A stretch of DNA of 6,740 bases from Methanobacterium sp. (GCA_020854975.1 JAHKLQ010000047.1:1-6740), one strand, 5' to 3'. Counted from the stretch's first letter, positions 1 through 6,419 are shown. Translations and numbers: made by a program. The notes: generated from the letters alone by a model not told the origin.

Positions 1-1
1 C

Positions 2-214
2 TCAGCTTCACTTTCCACACTGATATATATTGGTCAGACCTTAAGTCTGGGAGTTTTGCTTTTCATCTTAACTGGATATATGGGTGATGTTCAGATAGTT
101 CCTGGAAATTATCATCTTTTCATTGAAGGTCTGCATGTTTCATTCCTGTTATTTGCAGTGATCAGTGCCATGGTGATTGGAGTTACCATTTATGTGGAAA
201 GACGAATTTCTTAA
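2..214 (+). CDS. MFS drug/solute transporter, DHA2 (14-TM) type, C-terminal fragment
   Basis: This is the last 70 codons of a gene that begins left of the window, ending in TAA. The translation is strongly hydrophobic. Residues about 5-28 form one membrane helix, followed by a polar loop containing [11 protein letters not shown], then a last helix ([21 protein letters not shown]) and a short basic tail, ERRIS. The GQTLSLG element, the VQIVP loop and the position of the two final helices fit TM13-TM14 of DHA2-family major facilitator exporters (EmrB/QacA-like), which are proton antiporters in the cytoplasmic membrane. The substrate cannot be read from this end. Family assignment is by recalled pattern only; another 12- or 14-helix MFS branch is possible. 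Confidence 0.7.
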   Translation, partial: SASLSTLIYIGQTLSLGVLLFILTGYMGDVQIVPGNYHLFIEGLHVSFLLFAVISAMVIGVTIYVERRIS

Positions 215-227
215 TTAAACAGATGAC

Positions 228-254
228 TTTTTTGATAAGAAAGATTAATTTTTT
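228..254 (+). terminator. T-rich tracts, possible archaeal terminator of the MFS gene
   Basis: Two runs of six T (228-233 and 249-254) lie 14-40 bases after the MFS stop codon. Archaeal RNA polymerase commonly terminates at such T-tracts without needing a hairpin, and no strong hairpin is seen here. The call rests on base composition in already AT-rich DNA. Confidence 0.35.
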
Positions 255-343
255 AATTTAATATTCAATGTCCAGTTATTCACAATAAAATTTAAAAATA
301 TGAATCTTAAAAATTAGTTTGTAGATTATGTCTAGGTAATAGA

Positions 344-351
344 TTTTATTT
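344..351 (+). promoter_or_regulatory. Possible TATA box for the membrane-protein gene
   Basis: TTTTATTT is centred about 38 bases upstream of the TTG start at 386. Initiation about 25 bases downstream would give a leader of roughly 13 nt that just includes the purine-rich stretch AGGGGTGGGA at 372-381, the likely ribosome binding site. Weak, because AT-rich octamers are common here. Confidence 0.3.
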
Positions 352-385
352 AGACTTGTTATCAGGATAGTAGGGGTGGGATGCT

Positions 386-859
386 TTGAAAGAAACATCT
401 GATGAAATGAAAAATATAGCAGAGAAAGGTAAAAATTTTTTTAAAAACATATTTAAAGAAAAAGAGGCAAAGACTTCAGAATTCATTGGTGCTATCATTG
501 GTAACATCATCATATTATACATAGTTAATAACCTTCTTTCCTGGAATTTGAGCTTTATTGCACTCTCTTTTCAGGATGTTTTATGGATATTTAACCTATC
601 TCTGTCTGCCACCATAATTGCCAATATCATATTTTTACTTTATCATCCGGGATGGTTCCGTAGCATAATACAGATAATATTGAACATACTGGGTTTCTGG
701 GTCTGCTACTTTTTATACACCATATTCCCATTCACATTCAACCAGATCATCTTCGCTTATTTCCTGAAGTTCGCTCTTATAGTAGCAATGATTGTTATTG
801 TAATAGCAAGCCTGGTTGAAGTTGTTAAACTAATTTTAAGAACTATAAACGCATTGTAA
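386..859 (+). CDS. Unrecognised four-helix membrane protein (157 aa)
   Basis: I do not recognise the family. The start is TTG, chosen because AGGGGTGGGA lies just upstream; the nearest ATG at 381 is followed at once by a stop in its own frame, and an in-frame ATG at 407 is the alternative start. Residues 1-33 are charged and lysine-rich ([25 protein letters not shown]) and probably an amphipathic cytosolic segment. Four hydrophobic spans follow at about 35-53, 64-86, 90-116 and 121-150, joined by very short loops such as YHPGWFR between spans 2 and 3. No catalytic motif, cysteine pair or signal peptide is visible. The gene stands alone, about 170 bp after the MFS gene and convergent with the next minus-strand gene. 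It is real as an ORF of consistent membrane character; function unknown. Confidence 0.75.
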   Translation: MKETSDEMKNIAEKGKNFFKNIFKEKEAKTSEFIGAIIGNIIILYIVNNLLSWNLSFIALSFQDVLWIFNLSLSATIIANIIFLLYHPGWFRSIIQIILNILGFWVCYFLYTIFPFTFNQIIFAYFLKFALIVAMIVIVIASLVEVVKLILRTINAL

Positions 860-1037
860 TCATGTTTGTTCTATAATTAATTCTTTTAGAATAATATCTG
901 TCTGTTTACAGAATCTTTACACCAGACACCAATTTAACATGATTTTTATGTTATATGCACGGTTTAATATGATTCTGTGATTATTCTACCTTAATTCCTA
1001 AAATTAAATATTAATCCTATCTTATTAGAAGGAAAAT

Positions 1038-1129
1038 GGGATCATTTTAAGGGATCATTCTAATAATCCTTTAGTAAATCTCTAATAATCCTTGAATAAT
1101 CGTCTATAATTCTCTAGTAATTCTCTAGT
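1038..1129. repeat. Cluster of short direct repeats at and beyond the small gene's 3' end
   Basis: Two exact tandem copies of AATTCTCTAGT (1108-1118 and 1119-1129) overlap the last codons and stop of the minus-strand gene ending at 1114. Further out are related but degenerate TCTAATAATCCTT elements (near 1059-1071 and 1081-1093) and two copies of GGGATCATT (1038-1046 and 1051-1059). The rest of the 254-bp gap between 860 and 1113 is AT-rich and shows no gene or RNA. Confidence 0.75.
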
Positions 1130-1386
1130 AATTTTCGTGTCTTATATTCTACTTCTAGTTTAATGGCCTTCAGGATTTCTTCTAAATATTCATCTTCCCA
1201 TGGTTCACTTTTATCAAAAAAACAATTGAAGTAGAGTACAGAATTTTCTAAATTAACATCAAAATCCTCAATAAGGCTGATAGAATCTTTATTTAAATGT
1301 GAAAGCTCTTCAGGGGTGAGAATTACTTTTACTTTTGCATTCCACCCTTTTTCATATTTATCCACACAAATAACTTCCACTTGCAT
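1114..1386 (-). CDS. Small acidic hypothetical protein following the M48 peptidase
   Basis: I do not recognise this protein. An ATG at 1395 (93 aa) is also possible, but only one base separates it from the GGAG ribosome binding site (1397-1400), whereas the ATG at 1386 is ten bases away, so I prefer the 90-aa form starting MQVEVICVDKYEKGW. The N-terminal half looks like alternating strands (VEVICVD, AKVKVILT). The C-terminal part, from about residue 60 (SEPWEDEYLEEILKAIKLE), should be a charged, acidic helix. There is no membrane span, signal peptide or metal motif. It starts only 27-36 bases after the M48 stop on the same strand, so the two are probably co-transcribed; a partner or regulatory role would be inference. 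Its TAG stop lies inside an 11-bp tandem duplication that also supplies its last codons. Confidence 0.7.
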   Translation of the reverse strand: MQVEVICVDKYEKGWNAKVKVILTPEELSHLNKDSISLIEDFDVNLENSVLYFNCFFDKSEPWEDEYLEEILKAIKLEVEYKTRKLLENY

Positions 1387-1422
1387 TTGTTTCATACTCC
1401 TTTTTTTACTTCACTTCCAAAA

Positions 1423-2856
1423 TTAAAGACCTAAAGAACGTTTAAAACCATCTACAACATCTTTTGCAGATTTTAAAAGAGGATTTTTTACTTTTACCGG
1501 GGTTTCCATACGTAGCAGACGATCTATACGGAAGTAAATTGGAGGGTGAGGATCAAAGTTGAGCCAGGAGGGGAATCTGGTGGGTGCCATCCTTTCAGCA
1601 AGAAGACGCTGATAACCGATTTTACGTAGTGCCTCGGCCAGAACCTGTGGTTGTCCAATCTTCATGACAGATAAAAGGTCGGCACGTGTTTCAAAGAATT
1701 TGGCCACGAAGAAAATGAAGCCCAACGCCACAATAAGATATAATATGGGAGATAAAACCACAAGCGGAAATAGAAGACTGAATCTGAGGATGAATTCCAG
1801 AGATATGATGCTAAACAGTATAATGGGATCTCTACCCGATAAATGACCCATTTCATGACCAATCACGGATAATATTTCATCTTCCTCTAGCTGGACTAAC
1901 AAGCCAGTGGTGATGAGTACCAGTCCACGGTTGGGGCTGGGGCCGCTGGCAGCAGCATTAGGGATCATGGTATTAGTTAAAGCCACCTTGGGCATGTTAA
2001 TTTCAAATTTGGATGCAGCAGTTTTAACTATGCTGTACACATCAATCACCTTGGAAACCCTTAGTTCTGGGTTACAATGGAAACCATATTCCCGGAACAC
2101 GTCTTCTCCCAAGTCACAGGTAGGCTCCAGACCCACAGCCAGACTTTTCTTGTAAATCTCATCTTTCATTTTAATTATTTCATTCTTACCAAACTTTTCC
2201 TGGAATTTTTTGAACTCTTCCAGGGGCAGCTGGTACTCCAGAATATGGACCCTAGGATTTAGAGGGGTAATATTCCAATCACTGCTACGGAGCAAAATCT
2301 TATCTGAAAATAGCACAATAACAAATTGGAAAAGTAGAATTGCTATAATGGCCAGGAAAATTCCTAAAAAAATGAAAAACACAATGTTAACTGCAAAAAA
2401 GAGTACATAGATCAGGATCATGTTACTTCCAAACATACGGAAGGATAATTTTTTCCTCCGGGTAGGAGGTGCTTCAGGGAGGATATTTTCACCTTCCACC
2501 CAGGCAAAATACAGGGTAGCCTGACGAATGGCATCTTCAAAAAGTTGTAAAGCAATTAAAATCTTTTCCTCAATCAAATCCATTTTAGGTGAGATATCAA
2601 TATTAGATGGGACAGTAATTGGAGTTATTGTCACCTGGAAAGGATTGGAAGCTTCCATCAGGACACTTACTTCCCAGTTCTCTTTTTCATCGGTAACTAT
2701 AAAACTCAGGTACTTTGAACCATTTTCAAACTTCATAGAAACTTTGTGGAATATTTCTGGTTGGGGTAAAAGATAATAATCACGTATGAAATCCAGAGCT
2801 TCTTCCAGGTGTCCTGATGAAAGTTCAGTGTTAATTATGAATTTTTTTTCCATCAT
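1423..2856 (-). CDS. Membrane-bound M48 family zinc metallopeptidase (HtpX/Ste24-like)
   Basis: This 477-aa protein carries the M48 zinc site HEMGH at residues 334-338, with E335 as the catalytic glutamate. The probable third ligand is E389 in FFETRAD, and the DPHPP motif at 435-439 is the usual downstream M48 feature. Membrane hairpins are predicted at about 145-183 and 346-386, the second directly after the zinc helix as in HtpX/Ste24-like enzymes that degrade damaged membrane proteins. Residues 1-140 form a soluble, mixed-charge domain that I cannot assign, and 195-330 lead into the protease domain. At 477 aa it is clearly longer than a typical HtpX of roughly 290 aa because of this N-terminal part. 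ATG codons at 2856 and 2853 both follow AGGAAAGG; I keep the first. It probably forms an operon with the small gene after it. Physiological substrate unknown. Confidence 0.93.
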   Translation of the reverse strand: MMEKKFIINTELSSGHLEEALDFIRDYYLLPQPEIFHKVSMKFENGSKYLSFIVTDEKENWEVSVLMEASNPFQVTITPITVPSNIDISPKMDLIEEKILIALQLFEDAIRQATLYFAWVEGENILPEAPPTRRKKLSFRMFGSNMILIYVLFFAVNIVFFIFLGIFLAIIAILLFQFVIVLFSDKILLRSSDWNITPLNPRVHILEYQLPLEEFKKFQEKFGKNEIIKMKDEIYKKSLAVGLEPTCDLGEDVFREYGFHCNPELRVSKVIDVYSIVKTAASKFEINMPKVALTNTMIPNAAASGPSPNRGLVLITTGLLVQLEEDEILSVIGHEMGHLSGRDPIILFSIISLEFILRFSLLFPLVVLSPILYLIVALGFIFFVAKFFETRADLLSVMKIGQPQVLAEALRKIGYQRLLAERMAPTRFPSWLNFDPHPPIYFRIDRLLRMETPVKVKNPLLKSAKDVVDGFKRSLGL

Positions 2857-2917
2857 TTTTCCTTTCCTAAATTAAAAAAACTCCCTAATCATTTCATCTT
2901 AATATTTTATTCCTCAA

Positions 2918-2928
2918 TTTAAATAAAC
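2918..2928 (-). promoter_or_regulatory. Possible TATA box for the M48 operon
   Basis: Read on the minus strand the site is GTTTATTTAAA, centred about 66 bases upstream of the M48 ATG. Initiation about 25 bases downstream would leave a leader of roughly 40 nt containing the AGGAAAGG ribosome binding site. Another AT-rich box at 2901-2912 is nearly as good, so the choice is uncertain. Confidence 0.28.
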
Positions 2929-3160
2929 TAGATGGTAGAAGGAAAATGATAAAATATTTTAAACCTTTCTCTAGCAACTCTTTATCTAATTTACGGGGTC
3001 TTAAATTACATCTTTCAGAGTTTAAATCAATATTTTTAAGATTTTTAATTATTTATGTGATGTTTGGAATGCTGCGCTTCCTGGAATATAGTTAATAATT
3101 ATTATTACCACCTATATTATTAATTATGTCTCTAAAATTATGATAACAGTGAAATATTTC

Positions 3161-3168
3161 TATAATAA
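3161..3168 (+). promoter_or_regulatory. Possible TATA box for nucS, implying a leaderless transcript
   Basis: TATAATAA is centred about 23 bases upstream of the ATG at 3187, roughly the archaeal TATA-to-start distance, and no ribosome binding site precedes either candidate start. Together these suggest leaderless initiation at or next to the ATG. The perfect palindrome GAAATATTTC abuts it at 3151-3160, where BRE would be. A second TATA-like stretch at about 3112-3122 is an alternative that would give a leader of about 45 nt. Confidence 0.3.
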
Positions 3169-3186
3169 GCTTTGAAATTCATATCC

Positions 3187-3954
3187 ATGAAACTGGTGGA
3201 AGAAAAAAACCCTGATATGGAAAGGGTGTTGGAGATTATTACTGAAGGCTTATCTAAAAGGGCAGTTATCACAATTATGGCATCTTGCAGGGTTTATTAT
3301 GATGGAAGGGCTATAAGTCGTCTGGAGTTAGGGGACAGGATCATCCTCATAAAATCAGATGGCTCTTTTATAATTCACCAGGACCGAAATCTGGAGCCTG
3401 TCAACTGGCAACCACCCAAAACTAAGGTTACAGTGGATACTCACCAGGGAATGGTTAAGTTGAAGGGAGTGCGAAGAAATCCGCATGAATCACTGGAAGT
3501 GGAAATCTTAAACACTCACCTGGTATCCTATTTTATTGGTGAAGACTCAGAAAGCCTTGAACTGGCAGGATATGAAGCAGATATGGGAGACCTCATATTC
3601 AAAGATCCAGAGGTAATTGAAAAAGGTTTCAGACCAACATCCAGGGAATATCACACACCCCAGGGATTCATTGATATACTGGGTAAAGACCAGGAAGGTA
3701 ACCTCACCATTCTAGAACTCAAAAGCAGAAAGGCAGGTACCAATGCTGTTAAACAGTTAAGACGCTACGTTGATTGTTTCAGTGATCATAAAGATAAAGT
3801 CCGTGGAGTGCTGGTTGCACCATCAGTTACTGATGATGCTAAAGAATTACTGGAAGAACAGGGAATGGAATTTAAGGCAATGGAACCACCAAGAGAACTG
3901 GGTAAGGATAAGGTTGTCACATTGGAAAACTTTTTTGGAAGTAGCAGTTCTTAA
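3187..3954 (+). CDS. nucS: Endonuclease NucS/EndoMS (mismatch-specific, RecB-like nuclease)
   Basis: The protein matches the NucS/EndoMS family over its full length, 255 aa from the ATG at 3187 or 260 aa from an in-frame TTG at 3172. In the 260-residue numbering, the N-terminal dimerisation and DNA-binding half contains [15 protein letters not shown] (37-51), IIHQ and EPVNWQPP (75-82). The C-terminal RecB-like nuclease domain carries D168 in GFIDIL, E182 and K184 in LELKSRK, and Q195 in AVKQLRRY, the expected D-ExK-Q metal site. Known family members make double-strand cuts at mismatches or process branched DNA, working with the sliding clamp. The C-terminus ends VVTLENFFG, resembling a PCNA-interacting PIP box with V in place of Q, then four serines. 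Neither start has a ribosome binding site; I favour 3187 because of the TATA spacing. The stop codon lies within a 19-bp imperfect duplication. Monocistronic and divergent from M48. Confidence 0.95.
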   Translation: MKLVEEKNPDMERVLEIITEGLSKRAVITIMASCRVYYDGRAISRLELGDRIILIKSDGSFIIHQDRNLEPVNWQPPKTKVTVDTHQGMVKLKGVRRNPHESLEVEILNTHLVSYFIGEDSESLELAGYEADMGDLIFKDPEVIEKGFRPTSREYHTPQGFIDILGKDQEGNLTILELKSRKAGTNAVKQLRRYVDCFSDHKDKVRGVLVAPSVTDDAKELLEEQGMEFKAMEPPRELGKDKVVTLENFFGSSSS

Positions 3955-3977
3955 ATGGAGTGGCAGTTTTTAAATGA
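3940..3977 (+). repeat. nucS: 19-bp imperfect tandem duplication across the nucS stop codon
   Basis: AGTAGCAGTTCTTAAATGG (3940-3958) is followed directly by AGTGGCAGTTTTTAAATGA (3959-3977), 16 of 19 bases identical. The first copy encodes the terminal Ser-Ser-Ser of NucS and its TAA stop; the second repeats the TAA in a +1-shifted frame. The remainder of the 250-bp gap to the next gene is AT-rich with no gene seen. T-runs from 3967 onward could serve as the nucS terminator. Confidence 0.8.
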
Positions 3978-4204
3978 TTTAGTTTTAAGTTCATCCATCC
4001 CTTCTATTTTTAGATACTGTTATTCATTTTTCTGAAAACCGTTACTGGAACCGTATACTCTATCCTTATTCATATTTTCATGTTTCAAACCCTGTTTGTT
4101 CATCTGGGCATCTAAAACAATTTTCCAGTACTTTAAGGTCTTTAAGATTGTAAATAAGATTTTTAAAGGATAATTTTAATACAAGGAGTAACATAATAAT
4201 AATC

Positions 4205-4975
4205 ATGCCTGATTATGGTGACTTAAAAGAATTACCACGACAGGGTAAGGCCCTAATTGTAACAGATTTACATGGTAATCTGGATGATTTTAATAAGATC
4301 AGGGAAATATGGAAAGATTTATCATCAAAAGATAATCATCTGATCTTGACTGGTGATTTTATCCATCCCATGGATGGTGATGATGGCTCCCTGGATATCC
4401 TGGATGCTGTTCAGGCAGACTGTGAGAAGTATGAAAATAATTTCCATCCTCTCCTGGGGAATCATGAATGGGCAACCATTCTCCATATTTCTATTTATAA
4501 AGGAGGAATAAATCAGACCCTTAAATTTGAGAAACTATTAAAGGATAAATTTGGTGATGCATGGAGATTTAAACTTGATGAATACACAAACTTCTTTCAA
4601 AAACTTCCAATTGCAGTTAAAACTGATAATGAGGTATTCATAAGTCATAGTGGTCCTTCTAAAGGCATATCATCCCTTAATGATTTGAGGAACATGACTG
4701 AGAAGGGTTACTTGGATAATATCCCCTTATATGAGTTGTTGTGGAACCGTTATGGAGATTACTCGGCAAAAGATGTGGATGATTTCTTAAAAATTGTGGG
4801 ATGCCGGGCCATGATTGTGGGACACACCCCTGTAGAAGGGTATAAACTAATCGGAAACCAGTTAATAGTATCATCCAGCTTCAGCCGGGGAAAAAAGGCA
4901 TATGTGGAACTTGACCTTGAAAAAGATATTAAAAATGGCCATGATCTGGAAAAAATGGTTAAATATTTCCAATAA
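4205..4975 (+). CDS. PPP-like metallophosphoesterase (calcineurin-type fold)
   Basis: This is a 256-aa soluble phosphatase-like protein with the metallophosphoesterase motifs in order: DLHGN (21-25), GD in LTGDFIHP (50-51), GNHE (85-88), HSG (148-150) and GHT (206-208). They supply the usual dimetal ligands D21, H23, D51, N86, H148 and H207, with H87 as catalytic histidine. ELLWNRYGDYS (177-187) resembles the LLW segment of PPP Ser/Thr phosphatases and ApaH-like enzymes. The usual GDxVDRG motif is replaced by GDFIHPMDGDD, so the conserved phosphate-binding arginine is absent there. The substrate could be phosphoprotein, dinucleoside polyphosphate or another phosphoester. The start is the only canonical one: upstream in-frame codons to the stop at 4151 contain no ATG, GTG or TTG. 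The GGAG at 4185-4188 is 16 bases away, unusually far. Confidence 0.88.
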   Translation: MPDYGDLKELPRQGKALIVTDLHGNLDDFNKIREIWKDLSSKDNHLILTGDFIHPMDGDDGSLDILDAVQADCEKYENNFHPLLGNHEWATILHISIYKGGINQTLKFEKLLKDKFGDAWRFKLDEYTNFFQKLPIAVKTDNEVFISHSGPSKGISSLNDLRNMTEKGYLDNIPLYELLWNRYGDYSAKDVDDFLKIVGCRAMIVGHTPVEGYKLIGNQLIVSSSFSRGKKAYVELDLEKDIKNGHDLEKMVKYFQ

Positions 4976-4977
4976 AA

Positions 4978-5036
4978 ACTACAGACATTATGTAGGGACT
5001 AAGAAATTAAGTAGGGACTACAGGCATTAAGTAGAG
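4978..5036 (+). repeat. Three degenerate 20-bp tandem repeats after the phosphoesterase stop
   Basis: Units are ACTACAGACATTATGTAGGG (4978-4997), ACTAAGAAATTAAGTAGGG (4998-5016, one base shorter) and ACTACAGGCATTAAGTAGAG (5017-5036). They start two bases after the TAA at 4973-4975. Each unit is itself partly palindromic (CTAC with GTAG), so small hairpins are possible in RNA. Function unknown. Confidence 0.75.
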
Positions 5037-5073
5037 TGATTTAAGTTTACAGTATTAGACTGTTGAATTTTTG

Positions 5074-5160
5074 TTGATGATTAGTCTTTATTGATGATTA
5101 GTCTTTATTGATGATTATTCCAGGTACCACTAATTTCGGATGCCGTGTAATTGATGATTA
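5074..5160 (+). repeat. 17-bp tandem repeats with TTGATGATTA core
   Basis: TTGATGATTAGTCTTTA occurs exactly twice in tandem (5074-5090 and 5091-5107), followed by a third partial copy TTGATGATTA (5108-5117). After 33 bases of unrelated DNA the same 10-mer recurs at 5151-5160. They lie in the leader region of the zinc-ribbon gene. They could be an operator or neutral slippage products; nothing in the sequence decides. Confidence 0.8.
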
Positions 5161-5166
5161 TTTCTG

Positions 5167-5208
5167 ATATTATGGTGTAATGGTGATATATTATGGTGTA
5201 ATGGTGAT
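5167..5208 (+). repeat. Exact 21-bp tandem duplication carrying the ribosome binding site
   Basis: The same 21 bases occur at 5167-5187 and 5188-5208, beginning ATATTATGGTG and ending TAATGGTGAT. Each copy contains GGTGAT, which matches the anti-Shine-Dalgarno tail of archaeal 16S rRNA. The second copy (5203-5208) sits four bases before the ATG at 5213 and is the likely functional site. Each copy also contains an in-frame ATG (5180 and 5201), so the start is ambiguous by up to 11 codons. Confidence 0.85.
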
Positions 5209-5212
5209 TAAA

Positions 5213-5464
5213 ATGGATCAAAAAGATACCTCTGATTGGGTAATTGTCTGCCGCAACCCTAAATGCAAACATCGTTATCCTATTCCAGAAGAATGTCCTG
5301 TGGAATGGAAAACGAAAAAATTCAGAGGGGTCTGTGGTCATGGAGAGGACACTATTTTCCCAGAACTAATTGAACCTGTAAAATGTCCTAAATGTGGAGA
5401 AAAAAGTTATAGGGTTATTAAAAAACATTTCAAAAGTAAAATAGGACCCACATGTTCTATTTAA
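5213..5464 (+). CDS. Small zinc-ribbon protein (83 aa)
   Basis: The preferred start is the ATG at 5213, because GGTGAT ends four bases upstream; an ATG at 5180 would add MVIYYGVMVIK, encoded by the duplicated leader and unlikely to be conserved. The protein has seven cysteines: C13 and C18 in CRNPKC, C28 in EECPVEW, C41 in VCGHGE, C58 and C61 in KCPKCGE, and C81 near the end. The CxxxxC and CxxC pairs, about 40 residues apart, suit a zinc ribbon, with C28, C41 or H43 as possible extra ligands. There is no membrane span or enzyme motif. Such small ribbons often bind nucleic acid or a protein partner, but no specific role can be assigned. It stands alone behind a repeat-rich leader, and is convergent with the ZIP gene. 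Confidence 0.75.
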   Translation: MDQKDTSDWVIVCRNPKCKHRYPIPEECPVEWKTKKFRGVCGHGEDTIFPELIEPVKCPKCGEKSYRVIKKHFKSKIGPTCSI

Positions 5465-5465
5465 G

Positions 5466-5521
5466 CCCATTTTCCATTTAATGAGTGGGGTTTTATTATT
5501 TTAAATTTTCAATATTTTTTA
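5466..5521 (+). terminator. T-rich stretch after the zinc-ribbon gene
   Basis: Right after the stop there are TTTT and TTTTATTATTTT runs (5491-5502) and a T6 run near 5514-5519. A possible weak stem pairs CCCA (5466-5469) with TGGG (5486-5489) ahead of the first T-run. This suits archaeal T-tract termination between convergent genes. The hairpin is too short to rely on. Confidence 0.4.
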
Positions 5522-5572
5522 TCTTAATTGAGTTTATCTAATATTTATTATCCAAGCTACTCAAGGGCACTT

Positions 5573-6385
5573 TCAACCTAAAGTAATGTTTAAACCCATC
5601 ATCAGGGCAAATCCCATCATCAGAGAGAAGGTTGCAAGATCGGTATGGTTTCCTCGCTGACATTCAGGAATCAGTTCCTCAACAGCCACGTAGATCATGG
5701 CTCCAGCTGCAAAACCCAGTGCATAAGGGAGCAAAGGTTGGAAAACAGCAACCAGAATCAATCCTATAACTGCAGATATAGGTTCGAAAATTCCGGAAAG
5801 CTGTCCATAGGTGAAACTTTTAAAGGCAGATTTTCCCTCAGCTCGCATAGGCATGGCCACAGCCATACCCTCCGGAAAGTTATGAATACCCATACCAATA
5901 GCCAGGGTTACCGCCGCTGCCAGCGAGGTGGGATTAAAGGTAAGTGCAGATGCAGCGAAAGCCACTCCAATGGCCAGACCCTCGGGGATGTGATGCAGGA
6001 CCATTGCCAACACCAGAAGCCGATTCCTTTTCCAAGTGGTTTTAATACCTTCAGCCTCATCAAGAGGACAACCTGGATGAACATGGGGAAGTAAACGATC
6101 ACTTAAACCTAAAAATAATGCACCTAAAAGGAATCCAGCAATCACTGGAAACCAGTGAGGAATATTTGATGATAAAGGTGTTTCTATTGCTGGTAAAAGT
6201 AATGAAAAGAAGCTAACTGAGATCATAACTCCGGCTGCAAACCCTAAGGAAGCATCAAGGGTTTTTCGACCTATTTTACCTGTTAAAAATACGGTAGCTG
6301 CACCTAAAGCTGTCATAAGCCAGGTGAAACCAGTGGCCAGGAGGACCTGTATAAAAGGACTGCTAGCAATTACAGTATTAATCAT
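5573..6385 (-). CDS. ZIP-family divalent metal transporter (GufA-like)
   Basis: This 270-aa integral membrane protein has the ZIP hallmark motifs. HHIPEG (131-136) lies in the fourth helix and HNFPEG (168-173) in the fifth, supplying the binuclear metal site (H131/H132, E135, H168, N169, E172). GQLSGIFEP (194-202) with E201 and VAVEELIPE (233-241) are also typical of the prokaryotic GufA/ZupT branch. About eight hydrophobic spans are visible, with a loop after TM3 containing HVHPGCP (101-107), a likely metal-collecting segment. The expected role is uptake of Zn or related divalent cations into the cytosol; specificity cannot be read. Length is normal for the branch. No ribosome binding site precedes the ATG, and a TATA-like box about 27 bases upstream suggests a leaderless mRNA. 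Confidence 0.95.
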   Translation of the reverse strand: MINTVIASSPFIQVLLATGFTWLMTALGAATVFLTGKIGRKTLDASLGFAAGVMISVSFFSLLLPAIETPLSSNIPHWFPVIAGFLLGALFLGLSDRLLPHVHPGCPLDEAEGIKTTWKRNRLLVLAMVLHHIPEGLAIGVAFAASALTFNPTSLAAAVTLAIGMGIHNFPEGMAVAMPMRAEGKSAFKSFTYGQLSGIFEPISAVIGLILVAVFQPLLPYALGFAAGAMIYVAVEELIPECQRGNHTDLATFSLMMGFALMMGLNITLG

Positions 6386-6408
6386 GTACTAGGATTGTTA
6401 AGTATGCC

Positions 6409-6416
6409 TAATAAAG
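6409..6416 (-). promoter_or_regulatory. Probable TATA box of the ZIP gene, leaderless
   Basis: On the minus strand CTTTATTA is centred about 27 bases upstream of the ZIP ATG, the classical archaeal TATA-to-start distance, and no Shine-Dalgarno is seen between. The simplest reading is transcription starting at the start codon. The 18-bp direct repeats at 6420-6455 lie immediately upstream of it. Confidence 0.45.
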
Positions 6417-6419
6417 GAA

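Larger units (their letters stand above)
2857..3186. other. Divergent AT-rich intergenic region between M48 and nucS
   Basis: About 315-330 bp of very AT-rich DNA separate the divergent M48 and nucS starts, so both promoters should lie here. I see no open frame of coding character, no RNA gene and no long repeat. Visible elements are a TATA-like TTTAAATAA (2918-2926, suited to M48 on the minus strand), the palindromes AAAATATTTT (2951-2960) and GAAATATTTC (3151-3160), and TATAATAA (3161-3168). The short AT palindromes are expected at this composition. Confidence 0.6.

Noticed and set aside
1060..1116. TAG read-through as pyrrolysine in the small gene
   Set aside because: Methanobacteriales are not known to carry the pyrrolysine system, the open stretch past TAG is only 17 codons, and the TAG arises from a duplication.
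1907..2155. Open frames on the plus strand opposite the M48 gene
   Set aside because: They are antisense to a clear metallopeptidase with intact motifs, and their translations have no domain character.
3151..3160. GAAATATTTC palindrome as a nucS operator
   Set aside because: A 10-bp AT palindrome is expected by chance in this AT-rich gap, where a similar one occurs at 2951-2960; listed only as part of the intergenic description.
5105..5341. Minus-strand open frame over the zinc-ribbon gene and its leader
   Set aside because: Its end is translated from the intergenic repeats (repeated YHHYTII), and it overlaps a cysteine-rich gene with a good ribosome binding site.
3187..5464. nucS, phosphoesterase and zinc-ribbon genes as a defence or repair operon
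   Set aside because: They share a strand but are separated by about 250 and 237 bases of AT-rich DNA, each with its own apparent initiation signals, so co-transcription is not supported.
5645..6094. 149-codon plus-strand open frame opposite the ZIP gene
   Set aside because: It lies entirely antisense to the ZIP transporter; the composition (many S, H, Q, N) is what the reverse of a hydrophobic gene gives.
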